DNA from: Clostridia bacterium | GTDB taxonomy: Bacteria > Bacillota > Clostridia > TANB77 > CAG-508 | DNA length: 32,288 nucleotides | Reading direction: 5' to 3' | Assembly (NCBI GenBank): GCA_900753165.1 | Contig: CAADYC010000061.1 | Location: 1 to 32,288, forward strand | Part shown: positions 23,173-32,199 of the stretch, piece after piece | Layout of the letters: every line of letters starts with the position of its first letter | How positions within the stretch are numbered: position 1 is the first letter of the stretch | Notes under the pieces: generated by a model | Seen by the model: only the letters and a program-made list of their open reading frames with translations | Databases searched by the model: none | Told to the model about the DNA's origin: nothing | Made by a program: the position numbers and the translations under genes

Positions 23173-24954
23173 ATGGCAAGATATAGTGAAGAGATATTAA
23201 ACGAAATAAGACAATCAAACGACATAGTAGATGTCATATCACAATATGTGCACTTAAAAAGAAGCGGAAGAAACTATTTTGGACTATGTCCATTCCACAA
23301 CGAAAAATCACCTTCTTTTTCAGTCTCACCAGATAAACAAATATTCCACTGCTTTGGATGTGGAGTTGGAGGAAACGTAATAACATTTGTATCACAAATA
23401 GAAGGACTAAACTTTGTAGAAACTGTGCAAATGTTAGCAGAAAGAGCAAACATACAACTACCAACACTACAAAACAATGGAGACACACAAAGAGAAATAC
23501 TAAAAGACAAAGTATATAAAGTAAATGAATTCACAGCAGAATACTACCATCAAAATTTATATAAACCACAAGCCAAAATGGCACAAGAATATGTAAAGAA
23601 AAGACAATTAACAAACGAAACATTAAAATCATTCAGAATTGGATTCTCAGGCAAATTTGATGAACTATATCAAGAGTTAAAGAAACAAGGATTTCAAGAA
23701 CAAGAAATCTTAGAATCTGGGTTAGTAAATAAAAATGAAAGAGGACAATACATAGATAGATACAGAAATAGACTAATGTTTCCAATATGTGATGCAAGAG
23801 GAAGGGTAATAGCATTTGGAGGAAGAGTATTAGATGATTCAAAACCCAAATACATAAATTCACCAGAAAATGTAGTATATAGCAAAGGAAGACATTTATT
23901 TGGATTAAATGTTGCAAAAAAAGGAGACACAAAAAAAATATTAATAGTTGAAGGCTATATGGATGTAATCTCACTACATCAAAGAGGAATAACGAATGTC
24001 GTAGCATCACTTGGAACAGCTTTAACAGAACAACAAGGATGGTTACTAAGAAAAAATTCTGAACAAATAATATTAAGTTTTGACTCTGACGAGGCAGGAA
24101 TAAAAGCAAAATTAAGGTCAATAGAAATATTGCAAAATATGGGATGTGACCTAAGAGTATTACAATTAGAAGGAGCCAAAGACCCAGACGAATACATATT
24201 AAAATATGGAAATATGCGTTTTCAAAATGCAGTAGACAAAGCATTTTCAGTAGTTGAATTTAAAGTAAAAATACTAAAAAAAGAGTTGGATTTAGACAAC
24301 ACCAACGACAAAATAAAATTCTTAAATGAAATTGCAAAATTAATTTCAAAAGTAGACAACACAATGGAAAGAGAAGTATATATTGAAAAAATTGCAAAAG
24401 AATATGATATTTCAAAAGAAGCAATTTATGCAGAAGTAAATAAGCTTACATATAAAAATGATAAAAGTGAGAAAATCTTAGAAAAGGCAAAACCAGTAGT
24501 AGTACATAAAAAAGAAGAAACAAAAGAAATATCTGAAGCCATAAAAAAAAGAGAGAACACAATAATATCAATATTGCTTACAGGAGATTTATCAATATTT
24601 GAAATAATAAAACAAAATATCAAACCAGAAGATTTTCAAGATGAAATAAATAAAGAAATAGCTAAAAAATTGTATGAAGAATTTGAAAAAGGAAATAGTA
24701 ATATTAATGGAATAATAGACAATTTAGATCAAGAACAACAAAATCAAATAACAATGATAATGGCAGAAGACTATGAAATAGAAGATTTGGAAAAAGCCAT
24801 AGATGATATAATTCAAGCTTATAAAAGGGACAAGTTAAATAATAGAAAGCTTGAAATTTTAGAATTGCTAGATCAAACTTCAGATAATGAAGAAAATAAA
24901 AAATTAGAAAAAGAGCTAAGTGATATTATTATTACACTAGCTAGAATTAAGTAG
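23173..24954 (+). CDS. dnaG: DNA primase (DnaG)
   Basis: DnaG makes the RNA primers of replication. The protein has 593 residues, normal for Firmicutes. The N-terminal CHC2 zinc finger has C39, H42, C60 and C63 (LCPFHNEKSPSF, HCFGCGVGGN). The catalytic core has the RNA-polymerase basic motif region (RYRNRLMFPI, FGGRVLDDSKPKYINSPE) and the TOPRIM motifs VEGYMDVISLHQ and SFDSDEAGIKA. The C-terminal ~150 residues are the helicase-binding part. ATG 23173 follows AAGAGAGGAA. rpoD follows after 11 bases, the dnaG-rpoD arrangement conserved in many bacteria. Confidence 0.97.
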   Translation: MARYSEEILNEIRQSNDIVDVISQYVHLKRSGRNYFGLCPFHNEKSPSFSVSPDKQIFHCFGCGVGGNVITFVSQIEGLNFVETVQMLAERANIQLPTLQNNGDTQREILKDKVYKVNEFTAEYYHQNLYKPQAKMAQEYVKKRQLTNETLKSFRIGFSGKFDELYQELKKQGFQEQEILESGLVNKNERGQYIDRYRNRLMFPICDARGRVIAFGGRVLDDSKPKYINSPENVVYSKGRHLFGLNVAKKGDTKKILIVEGYMDVISLHQRGITNVVASLGTALTEQQGWLLRKNSEQIILSFDSDEAGIKAKLRSIEILQNMGCDLRVLQLEGAKDPDEYILKYGNMRFQNAVDKAFSVVEFKVKILKKELDLDNTNDKIKFLNEIAKLISKVDNTMEREVYIEKIAKEYDISKEAIYAEVNKLTYKNDKSEKILEKAKPVVVHKKEETKEISEAIKKRENTIISILLTGDLSIFEIIKQNIKPEDFQDEINKEIAKKLYEEFEKGNSNINGIIDNLDQEQQNQITMIMAEDYEIEDLEKAIDDIIQAYKRDKLNNRKLEILELLDQTSDNEENKKLEKELSDIIITLARIK

Positions 24955-24965
24955 GGGGAAATTTC

Positions 24966-26150
24966 ATGTCTAACAAAAAAGAGGAAAATTTAGAAGAAGT
25001 AAAAAAAATAAATGAAATAAAAGAAGAAAAAGAAACAAAAACAGTAGAGAAAAAAGCAAAAGAAACTGATAAAACAGATAAAGAAAAAATAGACAACATA
25101 ATTCAAGAAGCAAAACAAAGTGGAAAAATGACATATAGTGATTTGGCATCAAAATTAAATGATGTAAATCCAGAAAAAATGGATGAAGTATTTGATGAAT
25201 TCGAAAAAGATGGAATAGACTTATTGCCAGATGATTTTGATGAAGAACCAGATATAGAAGATTTAAAAGAAGTTGAAGAATTAAAACTAGATGAAATAAC
25301 AGATACAAGTTTTGAAGGAATAAGTGTTGATGACCCAGTAAGAATGTATTTAAGAGAAATAGGAAAAATTCCACTATTAACATTTGATGAAGAATTAGAC
25401 TTAGCAAAAAGAATACTAGAAGGAGATGAAGATGCAAAACAAAAATTAGCTGAATCAAATTTAAGACTTGTAGTAAGTATTGCTAAAAAATATGTTGGAA
25501 GAGGAATGTTATTCTTAGATTTAATACAAGAAGGAAACATGGGACTTATAAAAGCAGTAGAAAAATTCGATTATACAAAAGGATTTAAATTTAGTACTTA
25601 TGCAACATGGTGGATAAGACAAGCAATAACAAGAGCTATTGCAGACCAAGCAAGAACAATAAGAATTCCAGTTCATATGGTAGAAACAATAAACAAATTA
25701 ATAAGAACTTCAAGAAACTTATTACAACAAATGGGAAGAGAACCAACCCCAGAAGAAATAGCAAAAGAAATGGAAATCCCAGTTGAAAAAGTTGTAGAAA
25801 TACAAAAAATAGCACAAGACCCAGTATCACTTGAAACACCAATTGGAGAAGAAGAAGATAGTCACTTAGGAGATTTTATACAAGATGAAGACAGTCCTGC
25901 TCCACATGATGCAGCATCATATACACTTTTAAAAGAACAATTAGAAGAAGTTATGAACACATTAACACCAAGAGAAGCAAAAGTATTGAAATTAAGATTT
26001 GGATTAGAAGACGGTAAATCTAGAACACTTGAAGAAGTAGGAAAAGAATTTAATGTAACAAGAGAAAGAATAAGACAAATAGAAGCAAAAGCATTAAGAA
26101 AACTAAGACATCCATCAAGATCTAAAAAATTAAGAGACTATATGGGATAA
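24966..26150 (+). CDS. rpoD: Housekeeping RNA polymerase sigma factor RpoD (SigA)
   Basis: A 394-residue primary sigma factor. An acidic and lysine-rich N-terminal extension precedes region 1.2 (SVDDPVRMYLREIGKIPLL); region 2 carries the core-binding and -10 recognition helices (NLRLVVSIAKKYVGRGMLFL, FSTYATWWIRQAITRAIADQ); region 3 has IRIPVHMVETINKL; region 4.2 is TLEEVGKEFNVTRERIRQIE, the -35-binding helix-turn-helix. The ATG follows GGGGGAAA, close behind dnaG. The consensus TTGACA/TATAAT promoters found across this window are what this factor would recognise. I see no clear terminator right after it. Confidence 0.97.
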   Translation: MSNKKEENLEEVKKINEIKEEKETKTVEKKAKETDKTDKEKIDNIIQEAKQSGKMTYSDLASKLNDVNPEKMDEVFDEFEKDGIDLLPDDFDEEPDIEDLKEVEELKLDEITDTSFEGISVDDPVRMYLREIGKIPLLTFDEELDLAKRILEGDEDAKQKLAESNLRLVVSIAKKYVGRGMLFLDLIQEGNMGLIKAVEKFDYTKGFKFSTYATWWIRQAITRAIADQARTIRIPVHMVETINKLIRTSRNLLQQMGREPTPEEIAKEMEIPVEKVVEIQKIAQDPVSLETPIGEEEDSHLGDFIQDEDSPAPHDAASYTLLKEQLEEVMNTLTPREAKVLKLRFGLEDGKSRTLEEVGKEFNVTRERIRQIEAKALRKLRHPSRSKKLRDYMG

Positions 26151-26273
26151 AAACTAAGCTATTACAATTAAAGTTTATAATATATGTAAAAGGAAATTAT
26201 TAATTCCAAATATTTAAATAATATAAATTGTAAAGTAAGCTTGTTCACAACTTTAGAAAGGATAAAATTAAGT

Positions 26274-27347
26274 ATGGAAAACATAAGAAATTTTATAGAA
26301 GCAATAAAAGGTATACAAATGACACAAATAATAGATATAGGCATAGCAATTTTAATATATATATTATTTAGATGTTTAAGCAGAAGTCTAGCATACACAA
26401 CAGTAAAAATATTTAAACCTAAAACAAAAAATAAAAAGAAAATAAAAAATAATGCATTTTATACACCATTAAAAGTATTTTATGTAGTATTAGGATTATA
26501 TTTAGCATTACTATTTATAAGACAACCATTAAACACACCTGACTGGATAAATATTGCAGTAGACAAATTATTTAAAATAGCAATTATAATAGTATCTGCA
26601 AATGGAATAGCAAATAGTTTAACAACAAATAACAGCTTAGTTAATAGATTAAAAGACAAAATGAATCCAGATGTAGAAGATTCAATGTTAAAATTTATTT
26701 TAAAATCAATAAGAGTCTTAATATATGTAATTGCAGGATTCATGATAATAACAGATTTAGGATTTAATTTAAATGGATTAGTAGCAGGACTAGGTGTAGG
26801 AAGTGTTGTAATTACACTTGCTGCACAAGATACAGCTAAAAATCTATTTGGTGGATTAGTAATCTTTTTAGACAAACCATTTGTTGTTGGAGATTGGATA
26901 GAGATTGAAGAATATGAAGGAACAGTAGAAGATATTACTTTTAGAAGCACAAGAGTAAGAACATTTGAAAATTCAGTAGTAAATATACCAAACTCTGTAA
27001 TTGCAAATGATTCAATAATAAATTGGAGTAGAATGGAAAAAAGAAGAAATAAAGTAAATCTATGTTTAGATTTAGATACACCATTAGAAAAAGTACAAAA
27101 AGTACAAAAAAGAATAAAAGACTTATTAATACAACATGATGACGTAATAGATGAAACTATTATAGTAAGATTTGACAATATAACAGATAATGGAATTAAT
27201 TTGCTTGTATGTAGCTATACAAACTCAATAGATTATGCAAGTTATCTAGAAGAAAAAGAAAAAATTAATTTTAAAATTATGCAGATTTTAAGAGAAGAAA
27301 ATGTAGAATTAGCATATGATACAAAAACAATATTTGTAAAAAATTAA
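26274..27347 (+). CDS. MscS-family mechanosensitive ion channel
   Basis: A 357-residue inner membrane channel that opens under membrane tension. ATG 26274 is preferred, with AGAAAGGA upstream; TTG 26241 in the same frame has no site. Hydrophobic segments lie near residues 18-32, 70-85, 100-115 and 135-155, followed by the pore helix (GLVAGLGVGSVVITLAAQDT) and the MscS beta domain (NLFGGLVIFLDKPFVVGDWI, EYEGTVEDITFRSTRVRTFE, VVNIPNSVIANDSIINWSR). The C-terminal alpha/beta vestibule follows. TATAAT at 26176-26181 is a possible -10. It converges on a small membrane gene across a shared terminator. Confidence 0.93.
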   Translation: MENIRNFIEAIKGIQMTQIIDIGIAILIYILFRCLSRSLAYTTVKIFKPKTKNKKKIKNNAFYTPLKVFYVVLGLYLALLFIRQPLNTPDWINIAVDKLFKIAIIIVSANGIANSLTTNNSLVNRLKDKMNPDVEDSMLKFILKSIRVLIYVIAGFMIITDLGFNLNGLVAGLGVGSVVITLAAQDTAKNLFGGLVIFLDKPFVVGDWIEIEEYEGTVEDITFRSTRVRTFENSVVNIPNSVIANDSIINWSRMEKRRNKVNLCLDLDTPLEKVQKVQKRIKDLLIQHDDVIDETIIVRFDNITDNGINLLVCSYTNSIDYASYLEEKEKINFKIMQILREENVELAYDTKTIFVKN

Positions 27348-27373
27348 AAAAGGCCTCTAAAGAGGTCTTTTTT
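27346..27373. terminator. Bidirectional terminator between mscS-like gene and small membrane gene
   Basis: AAAAAGGCCTCT pairs with AGAGGTCTTTTTT with one G-U pair and a tight loop; an A-run before and a T-run after make it work both ways. Confidence 0.85.
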
Positions 27374-27381
27374 GAGTATCA

Positions 27382-27591
27382 TTAAAAAAAATTTTTTACT
27401 AGTCCATAAATGCCTGGGACTAAAAGTGCTACAGCCAAAATTACTGCAAATGTTGAAATTATTATCAACAAATCAGTTTTTCTACCACATTTAGGCTCAT
27501 TTTTTATAAATTTGTCAGAAGCCCGTAAAGTATATATTACAGCTGCAATAATTGCCACACCAATAACAGACATCAATACAAATTTTTCCAT
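27382..27591 (-). CDS. Small two-helix membrane protein, unknown function
   Basis: A 69-residue protein with hydrophobic segments at about 4-22 (FVLMSVIGVAIIAAVIYTL) and 43-62 (IIISTFAVILAVALLVPGIY), separated by a basic loop with one Cys (FIKNEPKCGRKTD). I recognise no family. It is judged real because ATG 27591 has AAAGGAG seven bases upstream, a good promoter (TTGATT 27669-27664, 17 bases, TATAAT 27646-27641 on the minus strand), and a shared terminator, and because it runs opposite to the dominant coding direction yet has ordinary membrane-protein composition. Confidence 0.75.
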   Translation of the reverse strand: MEKFVLMSVIGVAIIAAVIYTLRASDKFIKNEPKCGRKTDLLIIISTFAVILAVALLVPGIYGLVKNFF

Positions 27592-27640
27592 ATAGATACT
27601 CCTTTCTAATTATTTGTGTAGAATTTCTAGCAACACACTT

Positions 27641-27669
27641 ATTATAGTACAAAAATGTTATAAAATCAA
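27641..27669 (-). promoter_or_regulatory. Promoter of the small membrane gene
   Basis: Minus strand TTGATT (27669-27664), 17 bases, TATAAT (27646-27641). Confidence 0.6.
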
Positions 27670-27744
27670 TGATATTGCAAATTAAAGACAGATGTAGTAC
27701 AATAAAAAGCAAATGATAGACACAAACAGGACACAAAAAAACAG

Positions 27745-27750
27745 TATAAT
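27745..27750 (+). promoter_or_regulatory. Candidate -10 of the two-component operon
   Basis: TATAAT 45 bases before the response regulator start; no good -35 at the usual distance, so an activator may be needed. Confidence 0.35.
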
Positions 27751-27794
27751 AAAATTATTACAAAAATTTTGAATGGAGATGAAAAAGAAAGAAT

Positions 27795-28469
27795 ATGAGT
27801 AAATGTATATTAATTGTAGATGATGAATCGAGAATGAGAAAATTAATAAAAGACTTCTTAACAGCAAAAGGATACAGCATATTAGAAGCAGGAGACGGTG
27901 AAAAAGCACTACAAGTATTTGAAGAAAATTCAGAAAAAATAGATTTAATTTTATTAGATGTAATGATGCCAAAACTAGATGGATGGTCTGTATTAAGACA
28001 AATAAGACAAACATCAAAAGTACCAATAATAATGCTAACAGCAAGAGGAGAAGAGCAAGATGAACTATTTGGATTTGAACTAGGAGTTGACGAATACATA
28101 TCAAAACCATTCAGCCCTAAAATACTAGTAGCCAGAGTAGAAGCAATACTAAAAAGAACACAAGGAGACACAAAAGAAGTAAAAGACTATGGAGGAATAG
28201 AAATAGACAAAGAAGGAAGAACAGTAACTGTTGATGGAAAAGTACTAGAGCTAAGTTTAAGAGAATATGAACTTTTAGTATATCTAGTAGAAAATGAAAA
28301 TATAGCACTTTCAAGAGATAAAATTTTGAACAATGTGTGGAATTATGATTATTATGGTGATTCAAGAACAATAGATAGCCATATAAAAAAAATCAGACAT
28401 AAATTGGGAAAAAGAGGAAAATACATAAAAACAATGAGAGGTGTGGGATATAAATTTGAAGTTAAATAA
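27795..28469 (+). CDS. OmpR-family response regulator
   Basis: A 224-residue transcription factor paired with the next gene's histidine kinase. Receiver: D9-D10, phospho-acceptor D55 (LLDVMMPKLDGW), switch T82 (MLTARGEE), K104 (ISKPFSP). Winged-helix DNA-binding domain at about 130-223 (LSLREYELLVYLVENEN, NNVWNYDYYGDSRTID, TMRGVGYKFEVK). ATG 27795 has only a weak upstream purine stretch (AAAGAAAG). The stop overlaps the kinase start, so the pair is translationally coupled. The signal is unknown. Confidence 0.93.
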   Translation: MSKCILIVDDESRMRKLIKDFLTAKGYSILEAGDGEKALQVFEENSEKIDLILLDVMMPKLDGWSVLRQIRQTSKVPIIMLTARGEEQDELFGFELGVDEYISKPFSPKILVARVEAILKRTQGDTKEVKDYGGIEIDKEGRTVTVDGKVLELSLREYELLVYLVENENIALSRDKILNNVWNYDYYGDSRTIDSHIKKIRHKLGKRGKYIKTMRGVGYKFEVK

Positions 28470-29961
28470 AATAAAAGATGTACTTTCATCAGTAAAAGCA
28501 AAATTGTTTTTAACATTAAGCACAACAGTATTGTTAATAATATTATTTTTAATTATAGTAAACAATTTTGCATTAGAAAAATTTTATTTGTATAAAAAGC
28601 AAAACACTTTAAAATCAGTATATGAATCACTAAATGACTACTACAAAACACCAGAGCAAAATAATGATATACAAACAGAGTTAGAAAAATTATCAATAAA
28701 AAACAATTTTGATATCTTAATCAAAGATAATAATGGAATAAATTTATATACGACAAATAAAAACTTTTCAACAGTAATAGGAAGTATAAATGATATTTTA
28801 GACAAAATAAGTGAAGGAAAAGTATTAGAATCAAATGATAACTTTACAATAAAAAAACAAAGAGACTCTAAAAATGGTCTATCATATATGATGTTATCTG
28901 GAAAATTAGAAAATGGATATTTTTTATATATTCGTATACCATTAAACTCAATACAAGACAGTGTTAGTATATCAAATAACTTCTTATTAATGATGGCAGG
29001 CTTCACAATACTAATAGCATCAATAATGGTAACAATAGTATCAAGAAAATTTACAGAACCAATACTTGAACTAAACAATATAGCAAAAAAAATGTCAAAT
29101 TTGGACTTTAGCCAAAAATATCAAGTTACAAATGCAAGAGATGAAATAAACGATTTGGGAAGAAGCATAAATACCATGTCAGACAAGCTAGAAAGAACAA
29201 TAAAACAATTAAGAAGTAGCAATATAGAACTAGAAAGAGACATAGAAGAAAAATCAAAAATAGATGAAATGAGGAAGACATTTATATCAGATGTATCACA
29301 TGAATTAAAAACACCAATAGCTCTTATACAAGGATATAGCGAGGGATTGTTGGAAAATGTAAATAGTGATGAAGAAAGTAGAAAATTTTATGCAGAGGTC
29401 ATTTTAGATGAAACAAATAAAATGGATAAGTTAGTAAAACAATTGCTAGAATTGATGAAACTTGAGTATGGAAAAAGAGAATTCCATAATAAGGAGTTTA
29501 ATATTGTAGAACTTGAAAAAGAAGTAATAAGAAAAACAAATGTTATGATAGAAGAAAAACAGGCAGAAATAAAATTTGATGATAGTGAAGAAATACAAGT
29601 ATTTGCAGATGATTTTTATATTGAACAGGTTTTAACAAATTATTTAACAAATGCTATAAAAAATGTAAAAGAAATGTATGGCGAAAAATATATTAAAATT
29701 TCAAATGAGATAAGAAAAGATGAAAATAAGGTATGCATTAAAGTATTTAATACAGGAGAAAAAATATCAGAAGAAAATCTAAATAGAATATGGAATAGGT
29801 TTTATAAAGCAGATGAATCAAGACATAGAGAAGATGGAGGAACAGGAATAGGACTTGCTTTTGTAAAGGCCATTATGGGAAATTATGATAATAAATATGG
29901 AGTAAATAATTTGGAAAATGGAGTAGAATTTTATTTTGAATTAGATATGAGACAATTATAG
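28456..29961 (+). CDS. Sensor histidine kinase with HAMP domain
   Basis: A 501-residue partner of the upstream regulator. TTG 28456 is preferred (GAGGTGTG about ten bases upstream, 14-base overlap with the regulator); GTG 28441 would also be in frame. Topology: membrane segment near 15-36, extracellular sensor of about 140 residues, second membrane segment near 175-197 (LLMMAGFTILIASIMVTIVS), HAMP (FTEPILELNNIAKKM, ARDEINDLGRSINTM), dimerisation helix with phospho-accepting H282 (DVSHELKTPIAL), and a HATPase domain with the N box NYLTNAIKNV and G boxes FNTGEKI and DGGTGIGLAFVKAI. All catalytic boxes are intact. The sensor region matches nothing I recognise. Confidence 0.93.
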   Translation: MKLNKIKDVLSSVKAKLFLTLSTTVLLIILFLIIVNNFALEKFYLYKKQNTLKSVYESLNDYYKTPEQNNDIQTELEKLSIKNNFDILIKDNNGINLYTTNKNFSTVIGSINDILDKISEGKVLESNDNFTIKKQRDSKNGLSYMMLSGKLENGYFLYIRIPLNSIQDSVSISNNFLLMMAGFTILIASIMVTIVSRKFTEPILELNNIAKKMSNLDFSQKYQVTNARDEINDLGRSINTMSDKLERTIKQLRSSNIELERDIEEKSKIDEMRKTFISDVSHELKTPIALIQGYSEGLLENVNSDEESRKFYAEVILDETNKMDKLVKQLLELMKLEYGKREFHNKEFNIVELEKEVIRKTNVMIEEKQAEIKFDDSEEIQVFADDFYIEQVLTNYLTNAIKNVKEMYGEKYIKISNEIRKDENKVCIKVFNTGEKISEENLNRIWNRFYKADESRHREDGGTGIGLAFVKAIMGNYDNKYGVNNLENGVEFYFELDMRQL

Positions 29962-29990
29962 GGCAATCCTAATTTGTCTCACTTTTAATG
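29948..29990 (+). terminator. Terminator-like hairpin overlapping the kinase stop
   Basis: TGAGACAATT with ATAGG pairs with CCTAATTTGTCTCA, then CTTTT. The T-run is short. Confidence 0.5.
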
Positions 29991-30160
29991 TCACTTTTTG
30001 TCGAAAATTGCGATGAAAAGTTCTTTACAAATGAAGAAAAATGTAGTATTATAATTATAGTTTTAGTCAAACAACACGAAAGTGTTTTTAAATCTAAAAA
30101 ATTTTTTCGAAAAAATTATTCCAAAAAAAAAATTAAAAAGGGTGGTGAAAAATATGAATT

Positions 30161-30778
30161 ATGCTATACACCAAAAGATATGTTAATATTGTAAGCCTTA
30201 TAATAACAATAATAATATTTATAGCTACTAATCAAATGAAAACATTTAAAATAAATACAATCCCTATCTCAAATTTATTTAAAAGAAATTCAGTGTTAGT
30301 AGAATTAAGTTCAATCAATATTAATCAAAAAACAAAAGAAGATACACCCCTAATCGAAAATAAAAATCAAGAAAATAATGAAACAAAAGAAATAGAAAAA
30401 AATACAAATTGGAAAATAGTAATTCCCAAAATATCATTAGAAGCAGAGATATCTGAAGGCACAAGAAAAGAAGTAATGGATAAATTTGTTGGGCATTTTG
30501 AAGAAACAACAAAAACAAATGGTAATGTAGGGCTTGCGGCACATAATAGAGGATATCCTGTTAACTATTTTGCAAAGATAAAACAATTAAAAGAAGGAGA
30601 TGAAATAAATTATAAATATTATGAATATGAAAAAAGTTATATAGTAGTAGAAAATAAAATAATAAAAGATACAGATTGGGAACCACTGGAAAACACACAA
30701 GAAAATAAAATAACATTAATTACATGTGTTGAAAATGAACCAGAATACAGAAGATGTATACAAGCAGTAGAAAAATAA
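30161..30778 (+). CDS. Sortase linked to the downstream surface protein
   Basis: A 205-residue sortase. The N-terminal membrane segment is at about 8-22 (VNIVSLIITIIIFIA), then a Lys/Asn/Glu-rich stalk, then the catalytic barrel from about 85 (WKIVIPKISLEAEI). The active-site set is H128 (GLAAHNRGYP), C189 (TLITCVENEP) and R197/R198 (YRRCIQAVE). It resembles class D-type sortases in length and TLITC context; class not certain. ATG 30161 is the first possible start in frame; its best ribosome site, GGTGGTG at 30141-30147, is rather far upstream. The gene lies about 60 bases before an LPVTG protein, its likely substrate, though that substrate lacks a membrane tail. Confidence 0.87.
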   Translation: MLYTKRYVNIVSLIITIIIFIATNQMKTFKINTIPISNLFKRNSVLVELSSININQKTKEDTPLIENKNQENNETKEIEKNTNWKIVIPKISLEAEISEGTRKEVMDKFVGHFEETTKTNGNVGLAAHNRGYPVNYFAKIKQLKEGDEINYKYYEYEKSYIVVENKIIKDTDWEPLENTQENKITLITCVENEPEYRRCIQAVEK

Positions 30779-30834
30779 AAAAATTATAAAAGTTAAAAAT
30801 AATATTATATAAAAAATTAAAGGAGGAAAGCAAA

Positions 30835-32103
30835 ATAAAAATAAAAAAATTTTTTTCAATAATTATAAGTATTTTAATTCTAAATACAATGTTAATATTT
30901 AATTCAGTACAAGCTGTAAATGTCAATTCAGCAAATATTGTTTCAGGAGGAGATTGTGGAAGTCTGTTAATATATAAAGGAATATATATCAAAACATATT
31001 ATGCTTATTATACAAAAGATGGAGTGAATTATCCGGCTTATTGTCTTGATAAAACAAAACACGGTGTAAATAATGAGTTAGAATATTCTGTATCAATTCA
31101 ATCAGCAATTTCAGATGTAAAATTATGGAGAATAATAATAAATGGATATCCATATAAAACAGTTGAACAGTTAGGATGTTATAATAAAGAAGAAGCTTTT
31201 TCAGCAACAAAACAAGCAATTTATTGCTATATACACGGAAATGATCCAAATGGATATACAGGAATAGGGGAAGCTGGTAACAGAACAGTAAGAGCAATAA
31301 AACAAATTTTAGCTGATAGTGAAAAATGCACCGAAACACAAATTTCAAATAATATAAGTATAATAAAAGAACAAGAAAAATTTGATGTTGATGGCAAAGA
31401 GAAAAATTATGTATCAAAAATATATTCAATAAAAGCTGGAACAACAATATCAAATTATAAAGTACAATTATCAAAAGTAAAAGAAGAACTGCCAGAAGGC
31501 ATAAAAATAACAGATATTAATAATAATGAAAAAACAGATTTTTCACAAAATGAAAAATTTAAAATATTAATTCCGATAAAAAATCTTACAAAAGACAGTA
31601 ATTTTAATATAGAAATACAAACAAAAATAAATAATAAACCAATTTTATATGGAAAAGCACCAGATACATCTTATCAAGACTATGCATTAACTTCAGCAAC
31701 ATATGAGGATGCAACTGGAAAAACAGAGGATAAATTTTATAAAAATGCAACAAAGATAAGAATAATAAAACAAGATGCAGAAACAAAGGAAAGATTAGAA
31801 AATGTAGAATTTAATATCTTAGATAGTAATAAAAAAATAATTTATGCTAATTTAAAAACAAATTCAAAAGGAGAAATAAAAATTTCAAATTTAGTTCCTG
31901 GAAAATATTATATCCAAGAAGTTAAATCAATAGATGGATATGAATTAAATGATGAAGTTTTTGAATTTAACGTTAATTTAAATGAAGAATTTACAATTAC
32001 TGTAGATAATTTATTTAAAGAAGAAAAAGAACGAAAAACTACAAAACAAGAAAAATCTTATAAAGTAGAAAACGTAAAAAAATTACCTGTTACAGGTATG
32101 TAA
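30835..32103 (+). CDS. Thioester-domain/SpaA-fold surface protein ending in LPVTG
   Basis: A 422-residue secreted protein if read from ATA 30835, eight bases after AGGAGG (30821-30826). That start gives a normal signal peptide: KIKKFFSIIISILILNT, then FNSVQA. The first ATG, 30889, would cut the signal peptide in half and has no ribosome site. Residues about 30-160 look like a thioester adhesin domain, with C70 (YPAYCLDK) and Q127 (ATKQAIYCY) as candidate thioester partners, which in the family bond covalently to host amines. A middle beta region follows, then a SpaA/CnaB prealbumin-like domain at about 305-395 (IRIIKQDAETKERLENVEF, YYIQEVKSIDGY) that may hold a Lys-Asn isopeptide bond. The sequence ends KKLPVTGM-stop: a sortase pentapeptide without the hydrophobic and basic tail. 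Confidence 0.82.
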   Translation: MKIKKFFSIIISILILNTMLIFNSVQAVNVNSANIVSGGDCGSLLIYKGIYIKTYYAYYTKDGVNYPAYCLDKTKHGVNNELEYSVSIQSAISDVKLWRIIINGYPYKTVEQLGCYNKEEAFSATKQAIYCYIHGNDPNGYTGIGEAGNRTVRAIKQILADSEKCTETQISNNISIIKEQEKFDVDGKEKNYVSKIYSIKAGTTISNYKVQLSKVKEELPEGIKITDINNNEKTDFSQNEKFKILIPIKNLTKDSNFNIEIQTKINNKPILYGKAPDTSYQDYALTSATYEDATGKTEDKFYKNATKIRIIKQDAETKERLENVEFNILDSNKKIIYANLKTNSKGEIKISNLVPGKYYIQEVKSIDGYELNDEVFEFNVNLNEEFTITVDNLFKEEKERKTTKQEKSYKVENVKKLPVTGM

Positions 32104-32104
32104 C

Positions 32105-32144
32105 AAAATCCCCCTAAAACCAATTGGTGAAAAGGGGATTTTTT
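32105..32144 (+). terminator. Terminator after the surface protein gene
   Basis: AAAATCCCC (32105-32113) pairs with GGGGATTTT (32134-32142), with inner ACCAATTGGT, followed by T. Confidence 0.85.
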
Positions 32145-32199
32145 GTTACATTCATGAGAAATAATGCTTAAAATACCTTAGAGATATAGTTTGAATATA

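Noticed and set aside
29988..30194. A 68-codon plus-strand open frame between the kinase and the sortase
   Set aside because: It lacks a ribosome site, overlaps the terminator-like hairpin and the sortase start, and its composition is irregular; it is probably chance.
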